Assembly (NCBI RefSeq): GCF_017347095.1
Contig: NZ_JADPRZ010000004.1
Span: forward strand, 1-64,000
Reading direction: 5' to 3'
Source of the DNA: Sporosarcina sp. E16_8
GTDB taxonomy: Bacteria > Bacillota > Bacilli > Bacillales_A > Planococcaceae
DNA length: 64,000 nt
Under the pieces are notes generated by a model. It ran no database searches and had not been told where the DNA came from. It worked only from the letters and a program-made list of their open reading frames with translations. How positions within the stretch are numbered: position 1 is the first letter of the stretch; each line of letters starts with the position of its first letter. A program made the translations under genes and the position numbers. Positions 8,785 through 17,397 of this stretch are shown one piece after another.

Positions 8785-10080
8785 ATGAAAGTTGGTCATT
8801 TGATAAGGGCAGAACGAATTAGACAAGAGATGAAACAATTAGTATTAGCAAAAGGAATCTGCACGCCTTCTTACTTATCTAAAATTGAACGGAATTTAAT
8901 TTTCCCAAGTGAAGACATAGTCCTGTTACTATTCAATCGATTAGGCATAGATCCGTCGAAGTTACAGAATAATGATAAGAAAACTGAAACTGATTTTGAG
9001 AAGATGCTGGAAGCTACTTACAAAGAAGTAATTACAAATCGAGATGAAAGTTTTACTAAACAAAAACTGGAGTATTTAGAACAACACAGTCCCTTATTTG
9101 AAAATCAAACGCTGTACTACACTTACCTTCTAATTGTATTAAGGTTCCGCATTATTTCAGGCAGTAATTTGAATGAAATAAAAAAGGGAATTGAAGATCT
9201 TGAAGAATTAAGCAAAGATTTCAACCCAAGGCAAGCCTATTTATATAAGTTAAATAAGGCAATTTACTATTATTCAACAGAAAACCGCAATAAATCGATC
9301 GAATATTTCGAGGATGCGTTATTATTAGGTGATAATAATTCTTTAGAGGTTTGGGAAAAAGCAGAATTGAATTATATGATAGGAGTAGTATACACAGCTG
9401 ATGGTCGTATATTTGCCTCCATTGAATATACAAGATACGCGCTCGACTATTTTAGAGAGAATTTTTTAATGAAGAGAGTGCTGGATTGTTATATACTTAT
9501 TGGAATTACTCGTAAGAAAAGCGAACAGTTTCAAGAAGCATTGGAATCCTATACGAAAGCAAAGCAAATTTGTGATGAATTTAATTTACACAATGAAAAA
9601 GGTATTGTTTACCACAACTTAGGTTCTTTATGTGGGACAATGGGCAATAGTGAAGATGCAATTCGTTACTATAAACAAAGTATTAAATTTAGAACAAAGA
9701 AAGACAGCCCTCTTATTTCTATACTTTGTTTAGTTATCGAGTATTCAAAAATGAATCATCAACAGTTTATTAATGAGTGGTGTGATAAAGGACTTTCTTT
9801 ACTTTCACAATTAAGGGATAATAACTTCACATCGTATTATCATCATTTCACCTTTTTTAAATCATTTCATAGTGAACAGGGTTTATCCGGAAAAGTTACC
9901 GAAGATGCGATTGATTATTTTAAAACAATTCAAGACTATCAATATGCACATAAATATTCAATTGCACTAGCAGAATGGTATTACAACAACAGGAAGTATA
10001 AGCTGTCATCTATTTGCTTTCAAGAAGCGAATAGATATGGTTACTTATATAGAAAAATTAATAGATGGGAGGACTTGTAA
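8785..10080 (+). CDS. XRE-TPR transcriptional regulator, RRNPP-like
   Basis: 431 residues. An N-terminal XRE helix-turn-helix (about 1-60; IRAERIRQEMKQLVLAKG, then SYLSKIERN) is followed by an all-helical region with TPR-like repeats (EVWEKAELNYMIGVVYTADG, QEALESYTKAKQICDEF, EDAIRYYKQSIKF). This architecture and size match the RRNPP group (PlcR, NprR, Rgg), which bind re-imported signalling peptides. The next gene overlaps it by one base (TAATG) and encodes a 44-aa exported peptide, the arrangement seen for nprR-nprX. A TATGAT -10-like box lies at about 8736. AT-rich relative to neighbours, suggesting horizontal transfer. Confidence 0.85.
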   Translation: MKVGHLIRAERIRQEMKQLVLAKGICTPSYLSKIERNLIFPSEDIVLLLFNRLGIDPSKLQNNDKKTETDFEKMLEATYKEVITNRDESFTKQKLEYLEQHSPLFENQTLYYTYLLIVLRFRIISGSNLNEIKKGIEDLEELSKDFNPRQAYLYKLNKAIYYYSTENRNKSIEYFEDALLLGDNNSLEVWEKAELNYMIGVVYTADGRIFASIEYTRYALDYFRENFLMKRVLDCYILIGITRKKSEQFQEALESYTKAKQICDEFNLHNEKGIVYHNLGSLCGTMGNSEDAIRYYKQSIKFRTKKDSPLISILCLVIEYSKMNHQQFINEWCDKGLSLLSQLRDNNFTSYYHHFTFFKSFHSEQGLSGKVTEDAIDYFKTIQDYQYAHKYSIALAEWYYNNRKYKLSSICFQEANRYGYLYRKINRWEDL

Positions 10081-10214
10081 TGAAGAAATTATTATCTATT
10101 GTTTTACTTGTAGTAGTTTTAAGTGGTGTTGCTGGTAATCAAGCATTTGCAACTAAAGATGAGGTACCTAAATTGTTCAGAACATCTAGTTTTACAATTG
10201 AACTCCTAAAATAA
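10080..10214 (+). CDS. Candidate signalling-peptide precursor (44 aa)
   Basis: The ATG overlaps the regulator stop codon (TAATG at 10078-10082) with GGGAGGAC just upstream. The 44-residue product has a classic signal peptide: MKK, a Leu/Val core, then NQAFA with a predicted cut after Ala24. This leaves a short tail of 20 residues (TKDEVPKL ... TIELLK). Size, export signal and coupling to a TPR regulator match Phr, PapR and NprX type pheromone precursors. The active peptide would most often be the C-terminal few residues, which is inference. A strong terminator follows immediately. Confidence 0.7.
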   Translation: MKKLLSIVLLVVVLSGVAGNQAFATKDEVPKLFRTSSFTIELLK

Positions 10215-10220
10215 GTACTG

Positions 10221-10256
10221 TAAAGGGAGCAACTCTTAACCGAGTTGCTCCCTTTA
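10221..10256 (+). terminator. Rho-independent terminator
   Basis: A perfect 15-bp stem (TAAAGGGAGCAACTC and complement) with a six-base loop lies directly after the peptide gene and closes the regulator-peptide operon. The T-tract is short. Confidence 0.8.
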
Positions 10257-10943
10257 CATTTGATGCTTAAAATGAAGACCAGTGTTTTGGACGAGAGTAA
10301 GTGCGGTAGTTTTTTCTTGAATCGCCCTTAGCTAAGCTGATTTCAACTTGAATGAGAATGAGAGCGACGTATTCATGAATTAATTGAACTGAGTAAGTTG
10401 GCAGATTAGGCGGACTAGATGTTTTCACAGTAGGGGGAGAGTCATCAAACGCATTTACAACACAAGCACATACAGTCATTATGGGCGCTATAGCACAAGC
10501 AACAAAAAATAGGAAAACGCAAGTTCTGTAACTGTGCTAAGTGTATCTGATCCTGTAAATGTCTTTGAAGGTTTTACCGCAACCACAAAGTGGTTTATCT
10601 GCCAAGTCGGCGTGCAGTGGGTGGACCACCTGTGAGTGCTATTCCAGCCATACTCAAAGATGTTTTTGATTTATTACCAGTCAATGCGTTCTGAGATAAA
10701 GTGGTAAGGGTGCTTGTAATAGCTAGTACAGCGAAGTATTATTTGATGGCGGACACTGTGCTTCTTGTCGATGCTTACGTAGGTATTTGTAAAGTGAAAG
10801 TCGAGGAATATGGTTTTGAACTAGTTAATGGTGGGATTAAAAATACAACCAATTATTGCTAGTAGGCCGTTTTTGTGCGATGGGAACTTAGAAAGAAACA
10901 ATGAAAGGCGGAATTACTTAAATTGAAAAACTAGGCATAATAA
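10257..10943. other. Long region without a convincing gene
   Basis: About 690 bp. An antisense frame at 10267-10479 (70 codons, starting MTVCACVVNAF) has no ribosome binding site. On the plus strand, interrupted stretches around 10520-10620 and 10745-10860 read like decayed coding DNA, for example ADTVLLVDAYVGICKVKVEEY, but they lack starts and I cannot assign them. It is probably eroded accessory DNA next to the peptide operon. Confidence 0.35.
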
Positions 10944-10992
10944 AAAATCCCAGCAATCTCGTTGAAGCTTACGATGAGATTGCTGGGATTTT
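10944..10992 (-). terminator. Strong terminator
   Basis: A perfect 17-bp stem (AAAATCCCAGCAATCTC and complement) lies just downstream of the 11008-11262 gene on the minus strand, with an A-run on the plus strand giving the T-tract. Confidence 0.85.
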
Positions 10993-11007
10993 AGTCACTA
11001 ATGACAG

Positions 11008-11262
11008 TCACTCAAGAAGAATGAGCTTTACCTTTTTTTCGTTTTCAAATAATAGATAATGGGCATTCCCCACTTTATCTTCTATATAGTCGAGTGAATA
11101 ATTACCGAATGGATCCGCTAAATCTCCAAGTGCCCGAGATAGATTATCAACCGCAAGATTTAGCGTTTGAAACTGTCTAGGTTCATTTTCTCTGTTCATC
11201 TCATCCATAATTTCATGAGCTAGGCGCTGAATCCGACGTAAGCGCACTTCTTTTGTTTGCAT
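11008..11262 (-). CDS. Hypothetical protein, 84 aa
   Basis: A soluble, charged and mostly helical protein (RLRRIQRLAHEIMDEMNRENEPRQ), without membrane segments or recognised motifs. The start at 11262 is supported by AGAGGAGGCTATC before the ATG, and a strong terminator follows the stop, so it is probably a genuine single-gene unit. I do not recognise the family. Confidence 0.65.
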   Translation of the reverse strand: MQTKEVRLRRIQRLAHEIMDEMNRENEPRQFQTLNLAVDNLSRALGDLADPFGNYSLDYIEDKVGNAHYLLFENEKKVKLILLE

Positions 11263-11389
11263 GATAGCCTCCTCTATATATCAACTTCTATAGCCTAACT
11301 ATATGGCTATTAACGGGAGTTCATGAGTAGATATATAAATTAATTCGGATAACCGCTCACAAGCGCTACTTAGTCTCCGGTTCGAAAAG

Positions 11390-11629
11390 TTATTTATTTA
11401 TTATCGTAACAAGCTTGCGAATATCCGTGCGTGGTTGAGTTTCGGGTAAAGGTTCACGATAGCAAATCATCAACGTCGCGATTACCTTCTCGCCAGTAAG
11501 GTCACCGATACCCTCCCTGAATACTGGGGCGTATACCCAATCATTAGTACGCCAAATCATATCAATTTCCCTTTCCCATGCCGCAAGCTGGAAGTTTTGA
11601 ATTAGTGAGGAAACTGCCCCAGCGTGCAA
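11390..11629 (-). pseudogene. Nitroreductase-family C-terminal fragment
   Basis: 79 codons from a TTG. The segment HAGAVSSLIQNFQLAAWERE ... REGIGDLTGEKVIATLMICY resembles the C-terminal third of FMN-dependent nitroreductases such as the YfhC group, including the FRxGIG...GEKxIxTLMIGY pattern. The family is usually around 190-200 residues, so the FMN-binding N-terminal part is missing. Upstream DNA to 11700 does not encode it. Likely a deletion remnant. Product activity is not expected. Confidence 0.65.
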
Positions 11630-11759
11630 TCTAAGTAGTATATATAGATTCCTCCATTAGTTTTCCGAATCGAGATTCATTCATTCAATTGAATTTACTT
11701 ATGAACTAAGGTTGAATATGCTAGTCATATAGGGGTCTTAACTGAAAGAAGGATGCTAT

Positions 11760-12494
11760 ATGGAATATATTTTGCTTTATTTCATCGGGTTTGCTGCAAC
11801 AACGCTTGGTACATTAGCTGGGGGCGGGGGACTCATCAGTTTACCGGCTATGCTACTAATGGGATTGCCGGTTCATTCAGCAATTGGGGCGAATAAAGTA
11901 TCAAACACAGTGAGCTCATTTTCGAGTTTTCTTGTGATTTACAAAAATAAGGAAGTAACAGTCAAAGAAGCGCTTAAGGTTGTTCCAATTAGTCTTGCCG
12001 GAGGGATTACAGGCGGGGTTATCGCCTCCTTTTTGAAAGAAGAATGGATGATTGTTATTGCGATAATCCTATTAACCTTCGCATTCATCTCATCCTTTTT
12101 TGGGAAAGCGGATTTTGATGGCGATGAATCATTTCGTGTAACTAAAAAGAGTGCTACTTCATTGTATGGAATCGGTATTTACGACGGCGTTTTTGGGCCA
12201 GGTAGCGGAACATTAGCCTTATACCTGTATGCTCGATTGAAAGTTTCTTATTTGAGAGCAGTCGGATTGTCTCGCATCATGATTTTTTCAAGCTGTTTCG
12301 GTGCCTCAATTAGTTATATTTCAACTGGAAAAATAATATGGCCGCTCACGATTGCATTAATGCTCGGTTCGATAACTGGTGCACAACTTGGTGTTCGCCT
12401 CGCACGTAAATTGAAAACAGAGCATGTTAAGCCGATACTTCGCATTGTAACTGTGCTTCTGATTATACAGATTGGTGTAAAGTATTTGGGGTAA
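11760..12494 (+). CDS. TauE/SafE family (UPF0721) membrane exporter
   Basis: 244 residues with about seven to eight membrane helices. The family duplicates a four-helix unit; the signatures are GTLAGGGGLISLPAMLLMGLP with HSAIGANKVSN near the N-terminus and GVFGPGSGTLALYLY at mid-protein. TauE/SafE proteins export sulfite, sulfoacetate or related organic anions; the substrate here is unknown. The ATG follows GAAAGAAGGATGCTAT. The gene stands alone, with a SDR gene about 110 bp downstream. Confidence 0.9.
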   Translation: MEYILLYFIGFAATTLGTLAGGGGLISLPAMLLMGLPVHSAIGANKVSNTVSSFSSFLVIYKNKEVTVKEALKVVPISLAGGITGGVIASFLKEEWMIVIAIILLTFAFISSFFGKADFDGDESFRVTKKSATSLYGIGIYDGVFGPGSGTLALYLYARLKVSYLRAVGLSRIMIFSSCFGASISYISTGKIIWPLTIALMLGSITGAQLGVRLARKLKTEHVKPILRIVTVLLIIQIGVKYLG

Positions 12495-12606
12495 AGTGTT
12501 TAAAGACCAAAGCAAAATCGGAACACTTTTCATAAGTAAGGCATTTAATTAGTATGATGGAACAATAACTAATTGAAGCTAGTTAATTTAAAAAGGGGGA
12601 TTACAT

Positions 12607-13206
12607 ATTAAAATACTCATCGTTGGTGCAAGTGGAACGATTGGCAATGCGGTTACTAAAGAATTGGAGAAAGATCATGAAGTGATCCGCGCGGGACGAA
12701 ATGGTACAGATGTATCCGTTGATATTACGTCAGTAGAGAGCATTAAGAAGATGTATGAACAGGTTGGCAAAGTTGATGCTGTAATTAATGCGGCAGGGCG
12801 TGCTCATTTCGACGCAGTTACGGATATGACACCCGCGTTGAATGACGTGGGGATTGATAGCAAACTAAAAGGGCAAGTCAATCTAGTACTTTTAGGTTTT
12901 GATAATATGAATGACGGTGGGAGTTTCACGTTAACGACGGGGGTTATGATGGATGATCCTATCGCGAAAGGATCTTCGGCGGCTCTAGCAAACGGCGGCG
13001 TTAGAGCATTTGTTAAAGCTGCAGCCATTGAAATGCCAAGAGGAATTCGTATTAATAGCGTAAGTCCAAATGTTTTACAAGAGTCGATTCACAAATTTGG
13101 CACCCTCTTTCAGGGATTTGATGCGGTTCCTGTAAGTCGTGTAGTTCTAGCTTTCGAAAAAAGCGTCTTTGGCTTACAAACAGGCCAAAACTTTGAAGTC
13201 TATTAG
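12607..13206 (+). CDS. Short-chain dehydrogenase/reductase, apparent ATT start
   Basis: The frame runs upstream of the first ATG (12664) and encodes the cofactor-binding motif LIVGASGTIGNAV, so the real start must lie earlier. An ATT at 12607, seven bases after AAAAAGGGGG, sits exactly where a start codon is expected and gives a 199-residue protein. Residues of the short SDR family follow: VDAVINAAGRAHF, then GGVRAFVKAAAIEMPRGIRINSVSP. The classical YxxxK motif is not obvious, as in other short family members. Either the start is a non-canonical ATT or the ATG has been lost. Oxidoreductase substrate unknown. Confidence 0.8.
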   Translation: MKILIVGASGTIGNAVTKELEKDHEVIRAGRNGTDVSVDITSVESIKKMYEQVGKVDAVINAAGRAHFDAVTDMTPALNDVGIDSKLKGQVNLVLLGFDNMNDGGSFTLTTGVMMDDPIAKGSSAALANGGVRAFVKAAAIEMPRGIRINSVSPNVLQESIHKFGTLFQGFDAVPVSRVVLAFEKSVFGLQTGQNFEVY

Positions 13207-13211
13207 TAAGC

Positions 13212-13256
13212 ATATGAAAAGCCTTCCGTGAGAGTTTCTCGGAAGGCTTTTCATAT
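13212..13256 (+). terminator. Strong terminator
   Basis: A 17-bp perfect stem (ATATGAAAAGCCTTCCG and complement) with an 11-base loop, directly after the SDR gene. Confidence 0.85.
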
Positions 13257-13257
13257 T

Positions 13258-13404
13258 TATCCCGCATTAACGGGCAGTAAGACCCCCACATCAAGTCTTT
13301 ATGGGCACAAGAAGAATCAGTGGGGGATCAACTGCCCGTAAAAGCCCGAATGGTTAAACTAACAATCAGTGGGGGAAAAAGCCCCCCTCTGATTGAAGAT
13401 TAAC
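13258..13404 (+). repeat. Structured dispersed repeat, copy 1
   Basis: About 147 bp, with a second copy at 40795-40944. Three helices can be drawn. CCCG/CGGG lies at 13261-13274. A long-range stem joins GGGCAGT (13272) and CCCCCAC (13283) to GTGGGGG (13320) and ACTGCCC (13331). A 3' hairpin CAATCAGtGGGGG pairs with CCCCCtCTGATTG (13363-13395). The 3' half is nearly identical in both copies. It lies between the convergent SDR and punA genes. It may be a MITE-like element, a structured RNA or a terminator-like cassette. Confidence 0.75.
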
Positions 13405-13417
13405 TATATTATTGTCT

Positions 13418-14236
13418 TTAAATCTCTTTCAAGACGTTTTTAATTAAATGTACAAATGCACTTCGAGATTGAGCAGCAACTTTAATTACATCCTCATGAC
13501 TTAGCGGTTCATCTAGAATTCCACATGCCATATTCGTTAAGCACGATATTCCTAATACCTTCAGGCCCGAATGAATCGCGACAACTGCTTCAGGCACTGT
13601 AGACATCCCAATTGCATCTGCACCTAAAATACGAATCATCCGGATTTCAGCAGGTGTTTCGTAAATAGGGCCACTCCACCATCCGTAGACGCCTTCTCTT
13701 AATATAATGTCATTGTCACGTGCTACTTGTAATGCCGTTTGTCTCATTTCTTTATTATAAACCTCAGAAACGTCAGGGAAACGCGTTCCTAAATCATCGT
13801 TATTTTTACCAATCAATGGATTAATGCCAACTAAATTAAGATGATCAGTAATTAGCATTAATTCGCCCGGATTAAAATCAGTATTTACCGCTCCGCATGC
13901 GTTCGTTATAATCAGTTTCTCTATACCTAATGCTTTCATCACTCTGACAGGGAAAGTAACTTCATCTAAGGAATACCCTTCGTAGAAGTGATAACGTCCT
14001 TTCATGGCCACGACTGTTTTTCCTTCTAAACGTCCGATAACTAATTCATTTGCGTGACCAACTGCAGCTGATTTTGAGAAATAAGGAATATCCTCATATG
14101 GAATGACAACTCCGTTTTCTATTTCATCAGCAAGGGTGCCGAGTCCAGAACCGAGGATAATTCCTATTACGGGAATTTCTTTGGTTTTACTAAGAATGTA
14201 ATTTTTAGCTTCTAAAATTTCTTCTGTTTTATGCAT
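13418..14236 (-). CDS. punA: Purine-nucleoside phosphorylase (type I, trimeric family)
   Basis: 272 residues, the normal length. It cleaves inosine and guanosine with phosphate to base and ribose-1-phosphate in purine salvage. Visible family motifs are IGIILGSGLGTLADEIEN (phosphate loop), MKGRYHFYEGYSLDEVTFPVRV, ITNACGAVN, GPIYETPAEIRM and GADAIGMSTVPEAVVA, which contain the base-contacting Glu and Asn positions. The segment before the Glu reads VYGWWSGP where I would expect a smaller-residue version, a mild oddity. The start is behind GGAGGCAACATTA. Monocistronic. Confidence 0.93.
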   Translation of the reverse strand: MHKTEEILEAKNYILSKTKEIPVIGIILGSGLGTLADEIENGVVIPYEDIPYFSKSAAVGHANELVIGRLEGKTVVAMKGRYHFYEGYSLDEVTFPVRVMKALGIEKLIITNACGAVNTDFNPGELMLITDHLNLVGINPLIGKNNDDLGTRFPDVSEVYNKEMRQTALQVARDNDIILREGVYGWWSGPIYETPAEIRMIRILGADAIGMSTVPEAVVAIHSGLKVLGISCLTNMACGILDEPLSHEDVIKVAAQSRSAFVHLIKNVLKEI

Positions 14237-14363
14237 TAATGTTGCCTCCTATTAGATCTGGGGAATTGTCTATTCATTAAGGTGCTTTCATAGTCTAGTG
14301 GCTGTATAAAAAAGAATCAAGGATGTTTTTTAAAAGTTGGTATCAATTCACGGAATGACTAGG

Positions 14364-15548
14364 TCATCGTGAGCCTTCCATGACAGTCAGCAATTGTTCT
14401 GCGGATATCAAGCGTTCAACGCCACCTTGGACAAACGATTCATTCCCTCCGCCTTTTCCGTTAATAAGAGGGAGTGCAGCAGAGGAAACTTGCTTCATAC
14501 TTGTTTCAACGGAAGCCCCGCGAGCCGCGACAAACTGTAGTCGATTATCATTTTCAGCAACGAGAAGTACAATTATTTCATCTGCTTCAGCTACAAGAAG
14601 TCTGGCAAGTTTCTGTAATTGTTGAACCGTTCTATCTGTAAAGAATGCTTTCACAATGCCTTGTTCCTGTTGGTCCAATAATGCTTTCGATTCAAATGCT
14701 AACAGTGCTTCTTGAGCATTTTCCAATGATTTCTCAAGTGAATGATTCATTTCCAATAACTTTTGTACCGCATCCGCAACACCATCGTCCGGCGCACTTA
14801 CTAATCTTGACGTTTCCGCCAACTCCTGGTTTTTTCGTTGCAATTGCTGTAACACGCGTCCACCGCAAACGAAATGCACGCGCACTTTACCTCTATGCTT
14901 CTCTGTCGATAAAATCTTCAGCGCACTTACTTGTCCCGTTGCACTTGGATGTGTACCCCCACAACCGTTGTAGTCAAAATTAGGGATAATAACAAGTCGG
15001 ATTTCGTCTGTTACTGCCAGTTGCTTGCGAAGTGGGTAGTGATGAAGTTCATCTTCAGTTACCCATTTTATTTCAATCAGTCTATTTTCTAAAATAATGT
15101 CATTCGCTAACTTTTCCACCGAGTTCAATTGTTCTGGTGATACATCCTCCACATCCAAATCAATCGATACAATTTCTTTTCCTAAATGGAAGCTTACCGT
15201 TGGAAACTCGAACAGTTCAACAAATGCTGCTGACAGAATATGCTGTCCTGCATGTTGTTGCATATGATCAGAGCGGCGTTCCCAGTCGATGACACCCTCC
15301 ACTTCAGTCGCAGAACCGAGACTATCAGCCAATGTATGGCGAATCTCATCTTCCACTTCTTCCACATTGAGCACCGCAATACCATTCAATGTCCCCAAAT
15401 CATGTGGCTGACCACCACCTGTCGGATAAAAAGCTGTATTGTCCAACACGACATAGTGATTTCCTTCTGCATCTTGCGCGGTTTTTATAATCTGCGCCGT
15501 AAACGAATTACGATATGGATCTGCATAATACAAACGATCTTTTAACAT
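14364..15548 (-). CDS. Alanyl-tRNA editing protein (AlaX-type, DHHA1-containing)
   Basis: 394 residues. The N-terminal AlaRS-like beta domain (TAFYPTGGGQPHDLG) is followed by the editing domain with its zinc ligands HAGQH and CGGTH. A coiled-coil and a C-terminal DHHA1 domain (KGGGNESFVQGG) complete it. Such stand-alone proteins hydrolyse Ser- or Gly-mischarged tRNA-Ala and protect translation in trans. Length and domain order fit the long AlaX form. The ATG at 15548 is preceded by GGGAGTCG. It stands alone, with no tRNA synthetase next to it. Confidence 0.92.
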   Translation of the reverse strand: MLKDRLYYADPYRNSFTAQIIKTAQDAEGNHYVVLDNTAFYPTGGGQPHDLGTLNGIAVLNVEEVEDEIRHTLADSLGSATEVEGVIDWERRSDHMQQHAGQHILSAAFVELFEFPTVSFHLGKEIVSIDLDVEDVSPEQLNSVEKLANDIILENRLIEIKWVTEDELHHYPLRKQLAVTDEIRLVIIPNFDYNGCGGTHPSATGQVSALKILSTEKHRGKVRVHFVCGGRVLQQLQRKNQELAETSRLVSAPDDGVADAVQKLLEMNHSLEKSLENAQEALLAFESKALLDQQEQGIVKAFFTDRTVQQLQKLARLLVAEADEIIVLLVAENDNRLQFVAARGASVETSMKQVSSAALPLINGKGGGNESFVQGGVERLISAEQLLTVMEGSR

Positions 15549-15594
15549 ATATAATCGACTCCCATGGCTTTTTTCTATTTTATCACGAACAGTG

Positions 15595-15632
15595 AAAAGA
15601 GTGCCCGATCTACTAAGGATTGGACACTCTTT
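15595..15632 (-). terminator. Terminator of the FAD oxidase gene
   Basis: AAGAGTGCCCGATC pairs with GATTGGACACTCTT (two mismatches) on the minus strand, downstream of the gene ending at 15639. Confidence 0.7.
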
Positions 15633-15638
15633 GTATAA

Positions 15639-17021
15639 TTAGTCGAATTTCACAATTTTATTTGGGTTCAATAAATTGTCTGGATCAAGTGCTCTTTTGA
15701 TTTTCTCCATGACGAGAAGTGCCGCGCCGTGTTCTCGTTCCTGATACTTCTGTTTACCAATCCCAACGCCGTGCTCTCCAGTGCATGTGCCGCCACGTTC
15801 TAGCGCATACATGACAATTCTTTCATTCAACTCATCGGATTTTGCAAGTTCCCCGGCATCGTTCATATCCATCATCAGTAGAACATGGAAGTTACCATCG
15901 CCTACGTGACCGACAATTCCGCCGGTGAGACCAAGTGATTCAACGGTTTCGCGGGCATGTTCGACCGCACCTGCTAACTCTGAAATAGGCAGACACACAT
16001 CTGTTACCATCATCTTTTTGCCAGGATAGCCGTGGATAAAGGCGTAGGCTAAATTATGCCGTGCCTCCCACAGTCGGTTTCGTCCGGCGTTGTCTGTTTC
16101 GAATTCGATGTCTTCACAATGATGGTCTTTCACAATTTCTTTTGTGAAATCAACGTCTTGTTTCAATCCGGCTTCATTGCCATGAAATTCTAGGAACAGC
16201 GTCGGTTTTTCTTTATAATTGGTTTCACTGTAAAGATTCGCCTGTTTTATAGAGGGTTCATCGACCAACTCAACCCGCGCAATCGGAATACCGGCTTGTA
16301 GAATGGACACGACAGCTTCCACTGCATCATTGACGGTAGGGAAGGAAGCCCGTGCAGCCGTGACGTGCTCCGGAATGCCGTATACACGAAGTGTTAATTC
16401 CGTAAAGCAGCCAAGCGTACCCTCAGAGCCTACGAATAGACCGTTCAGATGAAGACCAGATGCAGATTTTGCAGCCATATTCCCCGTATGAATAACGGTA
16501 CCATCAGCCATCACGACTTCTAAATCACGGACTTGATCACGCATCACGCCGTATTTGACAGTCGTTGTTCCACTTGCATTTGTTGCCGCCATTCCGCCGA
16601 GTGTGGCATCCGCTCCTGGATCGACCGAGAAAAAGAGTCCGTACTTTTTTAGTTCTTTATTTAACTGTGTACGGGTTACGCCAGGCTGTACTTTTACTAG
16701 GAAATCATTATCTCGTACCTCCAACACTTTATTCATCAATGAAAAGTCAATTGTGATTCCTCCCTTAGAAGGGATTACATGTCCTTCCAAGCTTGAACCT
16801 AGGCCGAATGGGATGACTGGAACCTGGTATTCTTTCGATACTTTCATTACTTTACTTACATCCTCAGTCGATTCTGGGAAAACAACAATGTCCGGAAGCC
16901 TTGCCGCGTGATAGGATTCATCCCTGCCATGAAGCTCCCTTACGGTTACGTTGATGGAGACTTGTTCATCCTTGAGCACACCTTTTAAGGCTTCAATTAT
17001 ATTTACTGTAGATATTGTCAT
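15639..17021 (-). CDS. FAD-linked oxidase, glycolate/D-lactate dehydrogenase family
   Basis: 460 residues. The PCMH-type FAD-binding domain occupies about 40-220 (PVIPFGLGSSLEGHVIP, PGADATLGGMAATNASGTTTVKYG). The C-terminal FAD-linked oxidase domain ends with GHVGDGNFHVLL, GTCTGEHGVGIGKQKY and DPDNLLNPNKIV. These match GlcD and D-lactate dehydrogenases that oxidise 2-hydroxy acids and pass electrons to quinones. No GlcE or GlcF partner genes adjoin it, which favours a single-subunit D-lactate/2-hydroxy acid dehydrogenase. The start follows AAGGAGTGAACAAAA. Confidence 0.92.
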   Translation of the reverse strand: MTISTVNIIEALKGVLKDEQVSINVTVRELHGRDESYHAARLPDIVVFPESTEDVSKVMKVSKEYQVPVIPFGLGSSLEGHVIPSKGGITIDFSLMNKVLEVRDNDFLVKVQPGVTRTQLNKELKKYGLFFSVDPGADATLGGMAATNASGTTTVKYGVMRDQVRDLEVVMADGTVIHTGNMAAKSASGLHLNGLFVGSEGTLGCFTELTLRVYGIPEHVTAARASFPTVNDAVEAVVSILQAGIPIARVELVDEPSIKQANLYSETNYKEKPTLFLEFHGNEAGLKQDVDFTKEIVKDHHCEDIEFETDNAGRNRLWEARHNLAYAFIHGYPGKKMMVTDVCLPISELAGAVEHARETVESLGLTGGIVGHVGDGNFHVLLMMDMNDAGELAKSDELNERIVMYALERGGTCTGEHGVGIGKQKYQEREHGAALLVMEKIKRALDPDNLLNPNKIVKFD

Positions 17022-17208
17022 TTTTGTTCACTCCTTATGTAAGATAAGTATTTATACGATTTTGGTCCAACCACTTTCTAGTATACGTGAAAATGTAAGT
17101 GATTACTTAGTCTAATTGATAATTCTAAATCCGACTGGTATCGTCAGAGGTAATTAGCTTTCTGGATTAATTTTCCGTATCCGATGTAAATTAAAGGAGG
17201 GGCTACGC

Positions 17209-17322
17209 GTGAAAGAAAAGCTAGCTATTATGCTTATAGGGTTTACTGTCCTCTTTTTGTATCTACCCGCGCCTGATGCTACCAAGGCAAGTTCAGAGAT
17301 TAGTGTCGAGACAACTATATAA
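17209..17322 (+). CDS. Small exported or membrane peptide (37 aa)
   Basis: A GTG at 17209 has an excellent AAAGGAGGGG ribosome binding site. The 37-residue product has a single hydrophobic core (AIMLIGFTVLFLYLPAPDA) after MKEK, then a short tail (TKASSEISVETTI). This could be a signal peptide with a small released tail or a single-pass membrane peptide. It stands alone, with an overlapping bidirectional hairpin just downstream. No family recognised; the gene call rests mainly on the ribosome binding site. Confidence 0.5.
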   Translation: MKEKLAIMLIGFTVLFLYLPAPDATKASSEISVETTI

Positions 17323-17332
17323 ACGCAAAAAA

Positions 17333-17359
17333 AGATATGGCTAATTAATAGCCATATCT
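17333..17359 (-). terminator. Hairpin terminator
   Basis: AGATATGGCTA and TAGCCATATCT form an 11-bp stem. A seven-A run on its plus-strand 5' side gives a T-tract for minus-strand transcription from the 17398 gene. It may also serve the small plus-strand gene. Confidence 0.7.
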
Positions 17360-17397
17360 CAGATTGCAGGCAATCGTACAATTCTTAATCCTTTACC

